Of a stretch of 9,894 bases of DNA, positions 1 through 5,667 are shown in pieces. Position numbers and translations under genes: made by a program. The notes below the pieces were generated by a model, which saw nothing but the letters and a program-made list of their open reading frames with translations, had not been told where the DNA came from and made no database searches. The DNA is from Synergistaceae bacterium (GTDB lineage: Bacteria > Synergistota > Synergistia > Synergistales > Aminobacteriaceae). The stretch spans positions 1-9,894 of the forward strand of contig JAISSA010000012.1 in the NCBI GenBank assembly GCA_031273365.1, in the 5' to 3' direction. The first letter of the stretch is position 1. Every line of letters begins with the position of its first letter.

Positions 1-47
1 GGGGGGTTTCGCACAGGCCTGGTAAACGCTCAGGAGCGAACGGGCGC

Positions 48-62
48 GGGGACATGTTCCCC
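48..62 (-). terminator. Weak hairpin downstream of the 92-544 gene
   Basis: GGGGA and TCCCC can pair around a 5-nt loop, 29 nt past the stop codon of the leftmost minus-strand gene. There is no clear U-tract on the minus strand, so intrinsic termination is only possible. A second small inverted repeat (CGCTC/GAGCG, 27-38) lies further downstream. The rest of 1-91 shows no gene. Confidence 0.25.
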
Positions 63-91
63 TGCCCCCCTGGGCTTGAACGGTTACTTAA

Positions 92-544
92 TCAGTACCT
101 CCAGCCTCTCTGTCGCCGGGAAGAGGTGCTTTTTTTTCTAAACAGCCCGTATTCTGTAAAATCGTACTGCTCCTCTTTCAGCAGCTTCCATATTTCTTCT
201 TCGTCCTCTTCTGCGGGTTTGCTCAATGCTTTCAGTTCTTCCAGTTCTTCCAATGCTTCCAGTATTTCCGGCGTTTGTGACGCATCCAGCACTTCGAACA
301 CTTCGGGGTCCCTGGTTTCTCTCCGTGCGACTCTGGAGAACCATCTGTACAGTATCACCCTAATGAGAAAAACAACGCCGAGCACGACGGCTCCGCTCCG
401 GAAAAGGATGCGCCACGATTTGGTGAAATAAAACAGGATTATGCCGAAGGGAATAGACGCAATGCGAATCCAACGCAGCAGAACCAACAGAAGCAGATAA
501 GGGATGTCCCCCATGGTCCATTGGGGCGCTGGTATTTTTTGCAT
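92..544 (-). CDS. Small two-TM membrane protein with acidic cytoplasmic tail, family unknown
   Basis: This encodes 150 residues. I chose the ATG at 544 because an AGGCAGGA-like ribosome-binding site precedes it and it begins 10 nt after the stop of the upstream DNA-binding gene; a second ATG at 514 is possible. Two hydrophobic segments are visible, roughly residues 15-40 (rich in Leu/Ile, interrupted by RWIR) and 47-66. They are followed by an Arg-rich stretch (RWFSRVARRETR), which by the positive-inside rule should be cytoplasmic. Residues 80-125 are strongly acidic and probably helical (Glu/Leu repeats, EEDEEE), and the end is basic (RKKSTSSRRQRGWRY). The underlying DNA is a CTTCCAG-like low-complexity run at about 180-275. 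I recognise no family. Co-transcription with the preceding gene, and possibly HU, is likely, but no function follows from that alone. Confidence 0.7.
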   Translation of the reverse strand: MQKIPAPQWTMGDIPYLLLLVLLRWIRIASIPFGIILFYFTKSWRILFRSGAVVLGVVFLIRVILYRWFSRVARRETRDPEVFEVLDASQTPEILEALEELEELKALSKPAEEDEEEIWKLLKEEQYDFTEYGLFRKKSTSSRRQRGWRY

Positions 545-554
545 TTGTCCTGCC

Positions 555-1043
555 TCAGGCTGTGCTTCTCGACAGAATTTGAGAAATCGTGCCTGAATAC
601 CATTTCCCCGTGCCGGAGAGCGTAGCAACTCCTTCCTCGTTAAACTGCCGGGCGATGTCCGTAAACGTCATTCCTTTTCTTCTGAGGCTCCTGATCTTCC
701 TGAGAATCGTCCGTCGATATGTATTTCTGCCGGATGCGTTCTCCTTCGGCGCGGGGACGTCGCCAACAGCAGCAGACGGCCAGAGGGCGCTCACCTGACG
801 CTGAAGGTCGCCCAACCGCGCATCGACGTCCTCTTTCCACTTCAACAGGCCTTCGTTGAAATCTTCATCGTCGGAACGCTGGAAATCGGCGAGGTTTTCT
901 TCCTGAGTAAGCCATTTTTGGAGGAGTTCCTGATAAGACAACTGCGTCCGTTCTGAAATATTTTGCAGCCTGTCCTGCAAATCCTGTGGTATTTCGAAAT
1001 TTGCAGGACCGGCCAGCGACTTTTCCTTCTTTCTGCCCGCCAT
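555..1043 (-). CDS. Putative DNA-binding protein: RHH-like N-terminus, coiled region, recombinase-like HTH C-terminus
   Basis: This encodes 162 residues. The ATG at 1043 (MAGRKKEKS) is preceded by GAGGTG with good spacing. The frame is open upstream to 1112, but that start has no ribosome-binding site. Residues about 15-50 (FEIPQDLQDRLQNISERT then LSYQELLQKWL) have the strand-helix-helix look of ribbon-helix-helix (CopG/Arc) regulators. Residues 60-90 are charged and helical. Residues 108-158 resemble the helix-turn-helix of the 'Recombinase' domain found after the catalytic part of large serine recombinases: IRSLRRKGMTFTDIARQFNE, then GVATLSGTGKWYSGTISQIL (Gly, Trp and the final I..IL in the usual places). 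No resolvase catalytic domain is present, so it is not a recombinase. A transcriptional or chromosome-associated DNA-binding role is inferred. The membrane-protein gene begins 10 nt downstream and HU lies 135 nt upstream. The domain calls are by eye and moderately sure. Confidence 0.72.
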   Translation of the reverse strand: MAGRKKEKSLAGPANFEIPQDLQDRLQNISERTQLSYQELLQKWLTQEENLADFQRSDDEDFNEGLLKWKEDVDARLGDLQRQVSALWPSAAVGDVPAPKENASGRNTYRRTILRKIRSLRRKGMTFTDIARQFNEEGVATLSGTGKWYSGTISQILSRSTA

Positions 1044-1125
1044 GTTCACACCTCTGTTATTGAATTTTGCAGCATTGAATCCTGTGACATAAAGACAAAC
1101 CTGAAAACACACTTAGCCGTGCAAT

Positions 1126-1138
1126 CCTGTACGACAGG
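1126..1138. promoter_or_regulatory. Small inverted repeat between HU and the RHH-like gene
   Basis: CCTGT and ACAGG flank ACG in the 135-nt gap (1044-1178) downstream of HU and upstream of the RHH-like gene. No U-tract follows on the minus strand, so it is a weak terminator candidate. It could equally be an operator for the downstream DNA-binding protein. I saw no convincing promoter in the gap, so readthrough from HU is plausible. Confidence 0.25.
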
Positions 1139-1178
1139 CATTCACGGATCGACCGAACCCTGAATAAAACCGGGCTGC

Positions 1179-1487
1179 TCACGACGGCTGTTTTTTCTTC
1201 CTGACTTTCGTGGCCAGTACTCTCTCCTTCAGGGCTTTGCCGGCGCGAAACGCGGGGACTCTTTTCGCCGGGATTTTGACGATTTTCGCCGGGTTCTGGG
1301 GGTTGCGGCCCTCGCGCGCGGCGCGGTCTCTGACCTCAAAAACGCCAAAACCGACGAACGTGCACTTCTCGCCTCGGACAAGCGCGGCGGTGATGGACTC
1401 AAAAAGCGCTTCTACGACGGGAGTGATGGCTTTCTTCGGTTCTTTCAGTTTTTCGGAAATGCCTTCTACAAGTTCTGCTTTCGTCAT
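1179..1487 (-). CDS. hup: HU/IHF-family nucleoid DNA-binding protein
   Basis: This encodes 102 residues, slightly longer than the usual 90 or so. HU-type proteins dimerise, bend DNA and compact the nucleoid without strong sequence preference. The family signature is clear: MTKAELVEGISEKL at the N-terminus, GFGVFEVRDRAAREGRNPQN at 46-65 with the beta-arm RNP motif (R61-N62-P63, the proline that intercalates into DNA), then the stretch ending PAFRAGKALKERV at 90. The extra C-terminus (LATKVRKKKQPS) is basic, which is seen in some bacterial HU proteins and should add nonspecific DNA affinity. The ATG at 1487 follows GTGAGGTG with normal spacing. A good promoter lies about 30 nt upstream. Whether it acts as HU or as a site-specific IHF cannot be told from sequence; a single general HU is more likely. 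Confidence 0.96.
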   Translation of the reverse strand: MTKAELVEGISEKLKEPKKAITPVVEALFESITAALVRGEKCTFVGFGVFEVRDRAAREGRNPQNPAKIVKIPAKRVPAFRAGKALKERVLATKVRKKKQPS

Positions 1488-1518
1488 ATCTCACACCTCA
1501 CTATGAATATTTTCCTGC

Positions 1519-1546
1519 ATTGTATCAGGCTTTACATTTTATGCAA
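1519..1546 (-). promoter_or_regulatory. Probable sigma-70-type promoter of the HU gene
   Basis: On the minus strand the -35 is TTGCAT (1541-1546) and the -10 is TACAAT (1519-1524), with a 16-nt spacer. The -10 is preceded by TGA, giving an extended -10 (TGn), which compensates for the mediocre -35. It lies 32 nt before the HU start codon, leaving room for the GAGGTG ribosome-binding site. Confidence 0.6.
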
Positions 1547-1549
1547 GCC

Positions 1550-1664
1550 TTTTTAAACTCAAAAATATTTTCTTTGATTTTAACTTTAAATTTTGATTTT
1601 GATTTTGATAATGAGGAATGCTAAAGTCATTACGAAGGTGCATTATGAAGGGCAGGGCATGATC
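1550..1664 (+). promoter_or_regulatory. AT-rich divergent intergenic half with (TTTTGA)3 and a possible -10 for the SpoIIM-like gene
   Basis: The 177-nt gap between HU and the SpoIIM-like gene is much more AT-rich than its surroundings. Three perfect TTTTGA hexamers at 1591-1608 run into GATAAT (1607-1612), a reasonable -10 for the rightward genes about 53 nt before their start. No good -35 stands at 16-18 nt. The SpoIIM-like start itself is set by GGGCAGGG at 1650-1657. Confidence 0.35.
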
Positions 1665-2684
1665 ATGTCAGAATTCACGGAGGCCCGGCAGTCTCTGCCT
1701 CTGCGTAGCGCTGAATTTCGCAGAAGACGGGAAGAGAGCTGGCGTCGGCTGGAAGAGTACGTGGAGCGCGTCGAAAAATCGGGAATTTCGGCGCTTTCCG
1801 CCGACGAAGTGCAGCAGCTTCCGCTGCTTTATCGCGCCGCGGCGTCGTCGCTTTCGGTGGCCCGCAACATCGTTCTGGATCGCAGTCTGCTGCTTTATCT
1901 GGAAAACCTGACGCTGCGTGCGTATCTGGTCGTTTACGGTCCCCGCGTCGGCATGACGCAAAGCCTGACCGGCTTTTTCAGGCGTGAATTTCCGCGGGCC
2001 GTCCGCGAAATGCGCCGTCACCTGGCCGTCGTCGGCCTCGCCATGACGGTGGGCGTTTTGGGCGGTTATCTGCTGGTTCGGGGCGACGCGGCGTGGTTCG
2101 ACCTGCTGGTGCCGGAGGGGCTTGCGGGCGGGCGCGGGCCGGGAAGCTCCGCGTCGTCCCTGATCCGTGAGGAGCTGTTCGCGCCATGGCCCGGATTCGT
2201 CGAGGCCTTTGTCGTTTTCGCCAATTCTCTCTTTCGTCATAACGCGATGGTGGGAATCTTCAGCTTTGGGCTCGGGTTTGCGCTCGGCCTGCCCACCCTG
2301 TTCCTGATGGCTTACAACGGACTCGTTTTCGGAGCTTTTCTCGCGCTGCACGCCGAACAGGGCCTGACCCTCGACTTTCTGGGCTGGATTTCGATCCACG
2401 GGGTCACCGAAATCCTGGCGATTCTGCTCTGTGGCGCGTCCGGGCTTGTCGTGGCCGGGAAAATTCTGTTCCCCGGCCACCTGCCGCGCGTCGAAAGCCT
2501 CGCCCTCCACGGCCGCAGAGCCGCCGGCGTCGTCGCCGGGGCGGTCGCGCTGTTTTTTGTGGCGGGCTTTCTGGAGGGCGGGTTTCGGCAGCTGGTCGCC
2601 AGCACGCCCGGCCGTTACGCCTTCGCGGCGACGACCGGAGCGCTGTGGTTTTGTTATTTTTTCTGCGCCGGGAGGGAAAAATGA
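1665..2684 (+). CDS. SpoIIM/DUF95-family integral membrane protein
   Basis: This encodes 339 residues from the ATG at 1665, seven nt after GGGCAGGG; ATGs at 1593 and 1659 are also in frame but less well placed. The protein has a charged, helical N-terminal cytoplasmic region (1-118), with the family's FFRREFPRAVREMRRHL motif (104-120) just before the first membrane helix (120-138). The diagnostic block at 191-225 contains RHNAMVGIFSFGLGFALGLP, then YNGLVFGAF. HGVTEILAILLCGASGL follows at 245-261, with two further helices near 285-303 and 318-335. SpoIIM proper is part of the peptidoglycan-remodelling machine of sporulation. DUF95 relatives are widespread in non-spore-formers, often beside RDD proteins and MoxR/DUF58 genes, with poorly known function. 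The stop overlaps the start of the RDD gene (ATGA), so the two are translationally coupled and may form one membrane complex. Confidence 0.88.
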   Translation: MSEFTEARQSLPLRSAEFRRRREESWRRLEEYVERVEKSGISALSADEVQQLPLLYRAAASSLSVARNIVLDRSLLLYLENLTLRAYLVVYGPRVGMTQSLTGFFRREFPRAVREMRRHLAVVGLAMTVGVLGGYLLVRGDAAWFDLLVPEGLAGGRGPGSSASSLIREELFAPWPGFVEAFVVFANSLFRHNAMVGIFSFGLGFALGLPTLFLMAYNGLVFGAFLALHAEQGLTLDFLGWISIHGVTEILAILLCGASGLVVAGKILFPGHLPRVESLALHGRRAAGVVAGAVALFFVAGFLEGGFRQLVASTPGRYAFAATTGALWFCYFFCAGREK

Positions 2685-3595
2685 CGCGAACGGACCGCGC
2701 CGACGCGCTTCTGGAGGGAATCAAACGCAAACGGCGGGTCATCGTCAGCCCGGAGGGAATCCCGCTCGACGTGCGGATTGCCGCCCACGGCGAACGACTG
2801 ACCGCCTTCGTCCTCGACATGACGTTCATGACCGCGATAATCGTCGGCCTTTATCTGTCTCTCGTTCCGATCCTGTTCTCCTTCGTTCCGCTCTTCTCCT
2901 CGCGCGTCAGGGCCGGAATGACCCTTGTTCTGTTTACGGGTTTCATTGTACGCAACCTGTACTTTCTGCATTTCGAGCTGGCCTGGCAGGGGCGGACCCC
3001 GGGAAAGAAAATCTGCGGTCTCCGGGTCATCGCCCGCGACGGAGGGGCGCTGACGCCCTCGGCCCTCATTGCCCGCAACATCACGCGGGAGGTGGAGTTT
3101 TTTCTGCCGCTTTCCCTCTGCCTGACCCTGGACGCCGACGCGGGCGCGTGGAGGCAGTTGTCGCTTCTGGCCTGGACGCTTGTGCTCACGTTCCTGCCGC
3201 TGTTCAATCGCGACCACCTGCGCGCCGGGGACCTGATCGGCGGCACACAGGTGATCGCCGTGCCCAGGCGCGTGCTTCTGGACGACCTGACCCTCGCGGC
3301 GCGCGCGCGGCCGGACGAAACGGCCGCCTACGTCTTCACCCCCGAACAACTGGCGATCTATGGGGCCTTTGAGCTGCAGGTGCTGGAGGAAATTCTGCGG
3401 CGTCCGGCCACGCGGGAAAACGATCGGCTGATGGCCGACGTCTGCCTGAAAATCTGCCGCCGAACGGGTCGGGAGGAAACGATCTCCCCGGAGGACGCCC
3501 GCCGATTCCTCAACGATTTTTACGCCGCCGAACGGGCCGAACTCGAACGCGGCCAGCTCTTCGGCCGCTTCAGAGCCGACAAAACCTCGACCTGA
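2681..3595 (+). CDS. RDD-family membrane protein with long cytoplasmic C-terminal region
   Basis: This encodes 304 residues. The ATG at 2681 overlaps the preceding stop (ATGA) and follows GGAGG with 5-nt spacing. RDD hallmarks are present: ERLTAFVLDMTFM at 38-50 (R39 and D46), GRTPGKKICGLRVIARDGG at 104-122, and NRDHLRAGDLIGGTQVI at 176-192. Hydrophobic helices lie at about 43-75, 79-98, 138-150 and 158-176. After the RDD core, about 110 residues (195-304) are charged and helical, with LDDLTLAARA, then FTPEQLAIYGAFELQVLEEI and SPEDARRFLNDFYAAE. This tail resembles the cytoplasmic extension often found on RDD proteins encoded beside SpoIIM-like genes. RDD proteins are variously proposed as ion transporters or membrane-complex parts; function here is not known. 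The tight pairing with the SpoIIM-like gene is the main functional clue. Confidence 0.9.
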   Translation: MTRTDRADALLEGIKRKRRVIVSPEGIPLDVRIAAHGERLTAFVLDMTFMTAIIVGLYLSLVPILFSFVPLFSSRVRAGMTLVLFTGFIVRNLYFLHFELAWQGRTPGKKICGLRVIARDGGALTPSALIARNITREVEFFLPLSLCLTLDADAGAWRQLSLLAWTLVLTFLPLFNRDHLRAGDLIGGTQVIAVPRRVLLDDLTLAARARPDETAAYVFTPEQLAIYGAFELQVLEEILRRPATRENDRLMADVCLKICRRTGREETISPEDARRFLNDFYAAERAELERGQLFGRFRADKTST

Positions 3596-3598
3596 CGA

Positions 3599-3624
3599 CC
3601 CCGTCGGGGCCCTGACCTGTCAGG
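3599..3624. terminator. Hairpins between convergent genes
   Basis: Two small inverted repeats fill the 53-nt gap between the convergent RDD and membrane-protein genes: CCCC/GGGG at 3599-3609, and CCTGA/TCAGG at 3611-3624 (arms extendable to 6 bp with a 2-nt loop). No long T-run flanks either side, so a bidirectional terminator is plausible rather than certain. Confidence 0.4.
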
Positions 3625-3648
3625 ATTCTAAATCCGTCGCAGGCCGGA

Positions 3649-4455
3649 TCAGTCGAAAACGTCCGCGAGGCTGTCGATGGAGACGCCCTCTCTGGCCATT
3701 CTCAGATCGTAATAGACGACGGCGACCATCACGTTGCCGAAAGCCCTGGCGAAGATGAGGAAAATAGCCCGGCTCAACCCGGTAAAAAGAAGGGAGCGGG
3801 AAATGAGCAGGGCGATGAACGATACCCCCCAGTAGAGGAATGCGGCGGCGATCATCGTCAGCAGAGCGAGACCGAAGATCTTCAGACGCTCCCCCAGGGT
3901 CAGCCACGCGCTGCGCTTCAGACTGGTCAGGGGACCGAGCTGCTCCACAGCGCAGGCCGGGATGGCGACGGACCACATGCACCCAAGAACGAAGGTCAGA
4001 CATAGCGCCGCCATCGCGACCAGCAGGAAAAGCAGGGACCACCCGCCGGAGCCCCCCTGCCACATCGCCGCCATTAACAGGACGGGCAGGCCGGTGCATG
4101 CCCAGATGCAGAGGCCCATCAGCAGAGCTGCGCCGGTCAGGGGAAAAATACGCGCCGTCCCGCGCAACAGGCACTCGCCGAATGACGCGGTTCCGTGCCT
4201 GAGCGTCTGAAAGACGCCGCAGGCGATGGCGCCCTGAATCAGCAGGCCCAAAACCACGTTGATGATCTGCCCCAAAGCCTTCGCAACCCCCTGGGCCGGC
4301 AGAAGGTACTCTATGACGCCCCCCGCCAGCACGACAAGAAGGGTCAGTCCGAAAAAAACGCCAAAGCTCCTGAACAGCGTCGAAAACGTGCGGGCCAGAA
4401 CAGAGCCCACACCAAAGCGAAAAGTCCCGGAGTTGCCGCCGTTAATGGGTTCCAT
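3649..4455 (-). CDS. Polytopic membrane protein, GPDPase membrane-domain-like
   Basis: This encodes 268 residues. The start is the ATG at 4455, nine nt after a near-perfect AGGAGGTG (4465-4472). The nearer GTG/ATG codons at 4467 and 4464 overlap or abut the ribosome-binding site and are unlikely. Five or six membrane helices are visible, around 29-50, 60-82, 105-130, 138-165, 192-222 and 228-248. The layout fits the membrane domain associated with glycerophosphodiester phosphodiesterases and its many stand-alone relatives: an N-terminal RFGVGSVLARTFSTLFRSF segment, a central AIPACAVEQLGPLTSLKRSAWLT turn (residues 164-186), and an end of VVYYDLRMAREGVSIDSLAD. No catalytic phosphodiesterase domain is present. 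A membrane-organising or transport role is possible but not shown. It lies 81 nt downstream of the phosphoesterase gene, with its own -10 box in the gap. Confidence 0.8.
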   Translation of the reverse strand: MEPINGGNSGTFRFGVGSVLARTFSTLFRSFGVFFGLTLLVVLAGGVIEYLLPAQGVAKALGQIINVVLGLLIQGAIACGVFQTLRHGTASFGECLLRGTARIFPLTGAALLMGLCIWACTGLPVLLMAAMWQGGSGGWSLLFLLVAMAALCLTFVLGCMWSVAIPACAVEQLGPLTSLKRSAWLTLGERLKIFGLALLTMIAAAFLYWGVSFIALLISRSLLFTGLSRAIFLIFARAFGNVMVAVVYYDLRMAREGVSIDSLADVFD

Positions 4456-4494
4456 ACCTCTCATCACCTCCTGAAAATATTTATTGCTGTACGT

Positions 4495-4500
4495 ATTATA
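4495..4500 (-). promoter_or_regulatory. Perfect -10 hexamer upstream of the 3649-4455 gene
   Basis: TATAAT reads on the minus strand 39 nt before the start codon, within an AT-rich patch that also holds the AGGAGGTG site. The hexamer 17 nt upstream (CTCAGG) is a poor -35, so strength or activator dependence is uncertain. Confidence 0.4.
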
Positions 4501-4516
4501 ACCTGCCGCGGCCGGC

Positions 4517-4542
4517 CCCTGAGCGCTTACGGCGACTCAGGG
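4517..4542 (-). terminator. Hairpin at the end of the metallophosphoesterase gene
   Basis: CCCTGAG and CTCAGGG (7 bp) enclose a loop that can add an inner CGC/GCG stem. The 5' arm includes the gene's own TGA stop. No U-run follows on the minus strand (GGCCGGCCGCGG instead), so it may be a factor-dependent or attenuating structure, or a 3'-end stabiliser. A separate -10 box lies just beyond. Confidence 0.45.
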
Positions 4543-5667
4543 CCTCACCAGGTCGATGACCACGATCTCCGGAGGGGTGAGGAAACGAAGAGGAGGCCCC
4601 CAGAACCCGGCCCCGTTGGTTATCCAGACGGCGCTCTCGCCCTTCGCGCCGTGGAACGAAAGGTGCTGCACGCTGTCGTTGAGCCATGAAACGATGTGCC
4701 TGAACGGCCAGATCTGGCCTCCGTGAGTGTGTCCGGCAACCTGCAGGTCGAAGCTGCCGACCGTTCCCTCGATGATCTGAGGACGATGCTTCAGCAGCAG
4801 CACGAAGCGGTCCTTCGGAAAAACGAGCCCCTCGGGCAATCGTTCGGGCTCGCGGGCGCCCCGGCCGAACCGCGCGGGATCGTCCAGTCCGACGACGGCA
4901 ATTGGGCCCGCCTCCGCGACCTCGCCGCGAAGAACGGTCAGCCCCGCTTTCTTCATGAAGTCCATCGCCTGGCCGATGCCCCTGTAGTACTCATGATTCC
5001 CGGGAACGGCGAAGGCCCCGTATTTCAAACTGTGGGAGGCGAGCAGCCTGGCGTCTTCGTCCCATCCGGCCATGTTCGTGTCGACCAGGTCTCCCGTCAC
5101 CGCCAGCAGGTCGGGTTCGGCCTCACGCAGGACGTCCATGAGGCGTCGCAGGCGTCGCGAGCCGTAAATCTGGCCCAGGTGGATGTCCGAGACGTGGACC
5201 AGACGAAACCGATCCATGCCTTCGGGCAGCTTCGACGTCGTCAGGGTCACGTCCACCCGCCGGATGCAGGCGGCCTCGAAGAAGCTGTAGCCGATGACGA
5301 CAACGATCAGCGCAAGCGTCACGGGAACGCACCTGCGCGGGGCGAAGAACCGGTTTTTCAGCGTCGTTCCGGCAAACAGGTCGATCCCGCGCGCGACGAG
5401 CGACAGCGCGTCCATGACGAAAAATCCCATGCAGGCCACCCCGACGGCCACGGCCCACGTGAAGAAAACCGTGAACGTGACCTCCGAAACGCGTCCGTCG
5501 CCGAAGGCCCCCGCGCGGGAAAGAAAGGGGACCACCAGCCCGACGCAGGCCCAAATCAGGTAAGGACGGTTCCAGCGCCCTCTTTTGAACCCCGAACGCA
5601 GCTTAAGATACAGGTAAATGTTGGTGAAGACCGTAAAGACAAGTGCGATTTCTACCAGAATACTCAC
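4537..5667 (-). CDS. Membrane-anchored metallophosphoesterase (YkuE/YaeI type)
   Basis: This encodes 376 residues. Four N-terminal membrane helices (about 1-23, 35-52, 62-93, 113-135) lead into a calcineurin-like phosphoesterase domain on the far side of the last helix. All metal-binding motifs are present: DIH (D161, H163), GD (D193), GNHE (N224, H225), H294, and GHTHGG (H313, H315). The enzyme should bind two divalent metals. Relatives act on phosphodiesters such as UDP-diacylglucosamine or lipid-type substrates at the membrane; the substrate here is not determinable. The only canonical start is GTG at 5667, which overlaps the sensor gene's TGA (GTGA) and sits directly against GAGGA. That spacing is too tight, so coupling to upstream translation, or a start a few codons in (ATT or CTG), is possible. 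It probably shares an mRNA with the sensor gene. Confidence 0.92.
   Translation of the reverse strand: MSILVEIALVFTVFTNIYLYLKLRSGFKRGRWNRPYLIWACVGLVVPFLSRAGAFGDGRVSEVTFTVFFTWAVAVGVACMGFFVMDALSLVARGIDLFAGTTLKNRFFAPRRCVPVTLALIVVVIGYSFFEAACIRRVDVTLTTSKLPEGMDRFRLVHVSDIHLGQIYGSRRLRRLMDVLREAEPDLLAVTGDLVDTNMAGWDEDARLLASHSLKYGAFAVPGNHEYYRGIGQAMDFMKKAGLTVLRGEVAEAGPIAVVGLDDPARFGRGAREPERLPEGLVFPKDRFVLLLKHRPQIIEGTVGSFDLQVAGHTHGGQIWPFRHIVSWLNDSVQHLSFHGAKGESAVWITNGAGFWGPPLRFLTPPEIVVIDLVRP

Noticed and set aside
54..431. 125-codon Ser-rich plus-strand frame
   Set aside because: It is the reverse reading of the Glu-rich tail of the 92-544 gene, which has a ribosome-binding site and operon spacing; poly-Ser arises from complementing GAA/GAG runs.
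1668..2510. 280-codon minus-strand frame opposite the SpoIIM-like gene
   Set aside because: It is highly polar with no motif, and its antisense partner has clear membrane helices and the DUF95 signature.
2431..3372. 313-codon plus-strand frame spanning the SpoIIM-like/RDD junction
   Set aside because: Arg/Pro/Gly-rich out-of-frame reading of two recognised membrane proteins.
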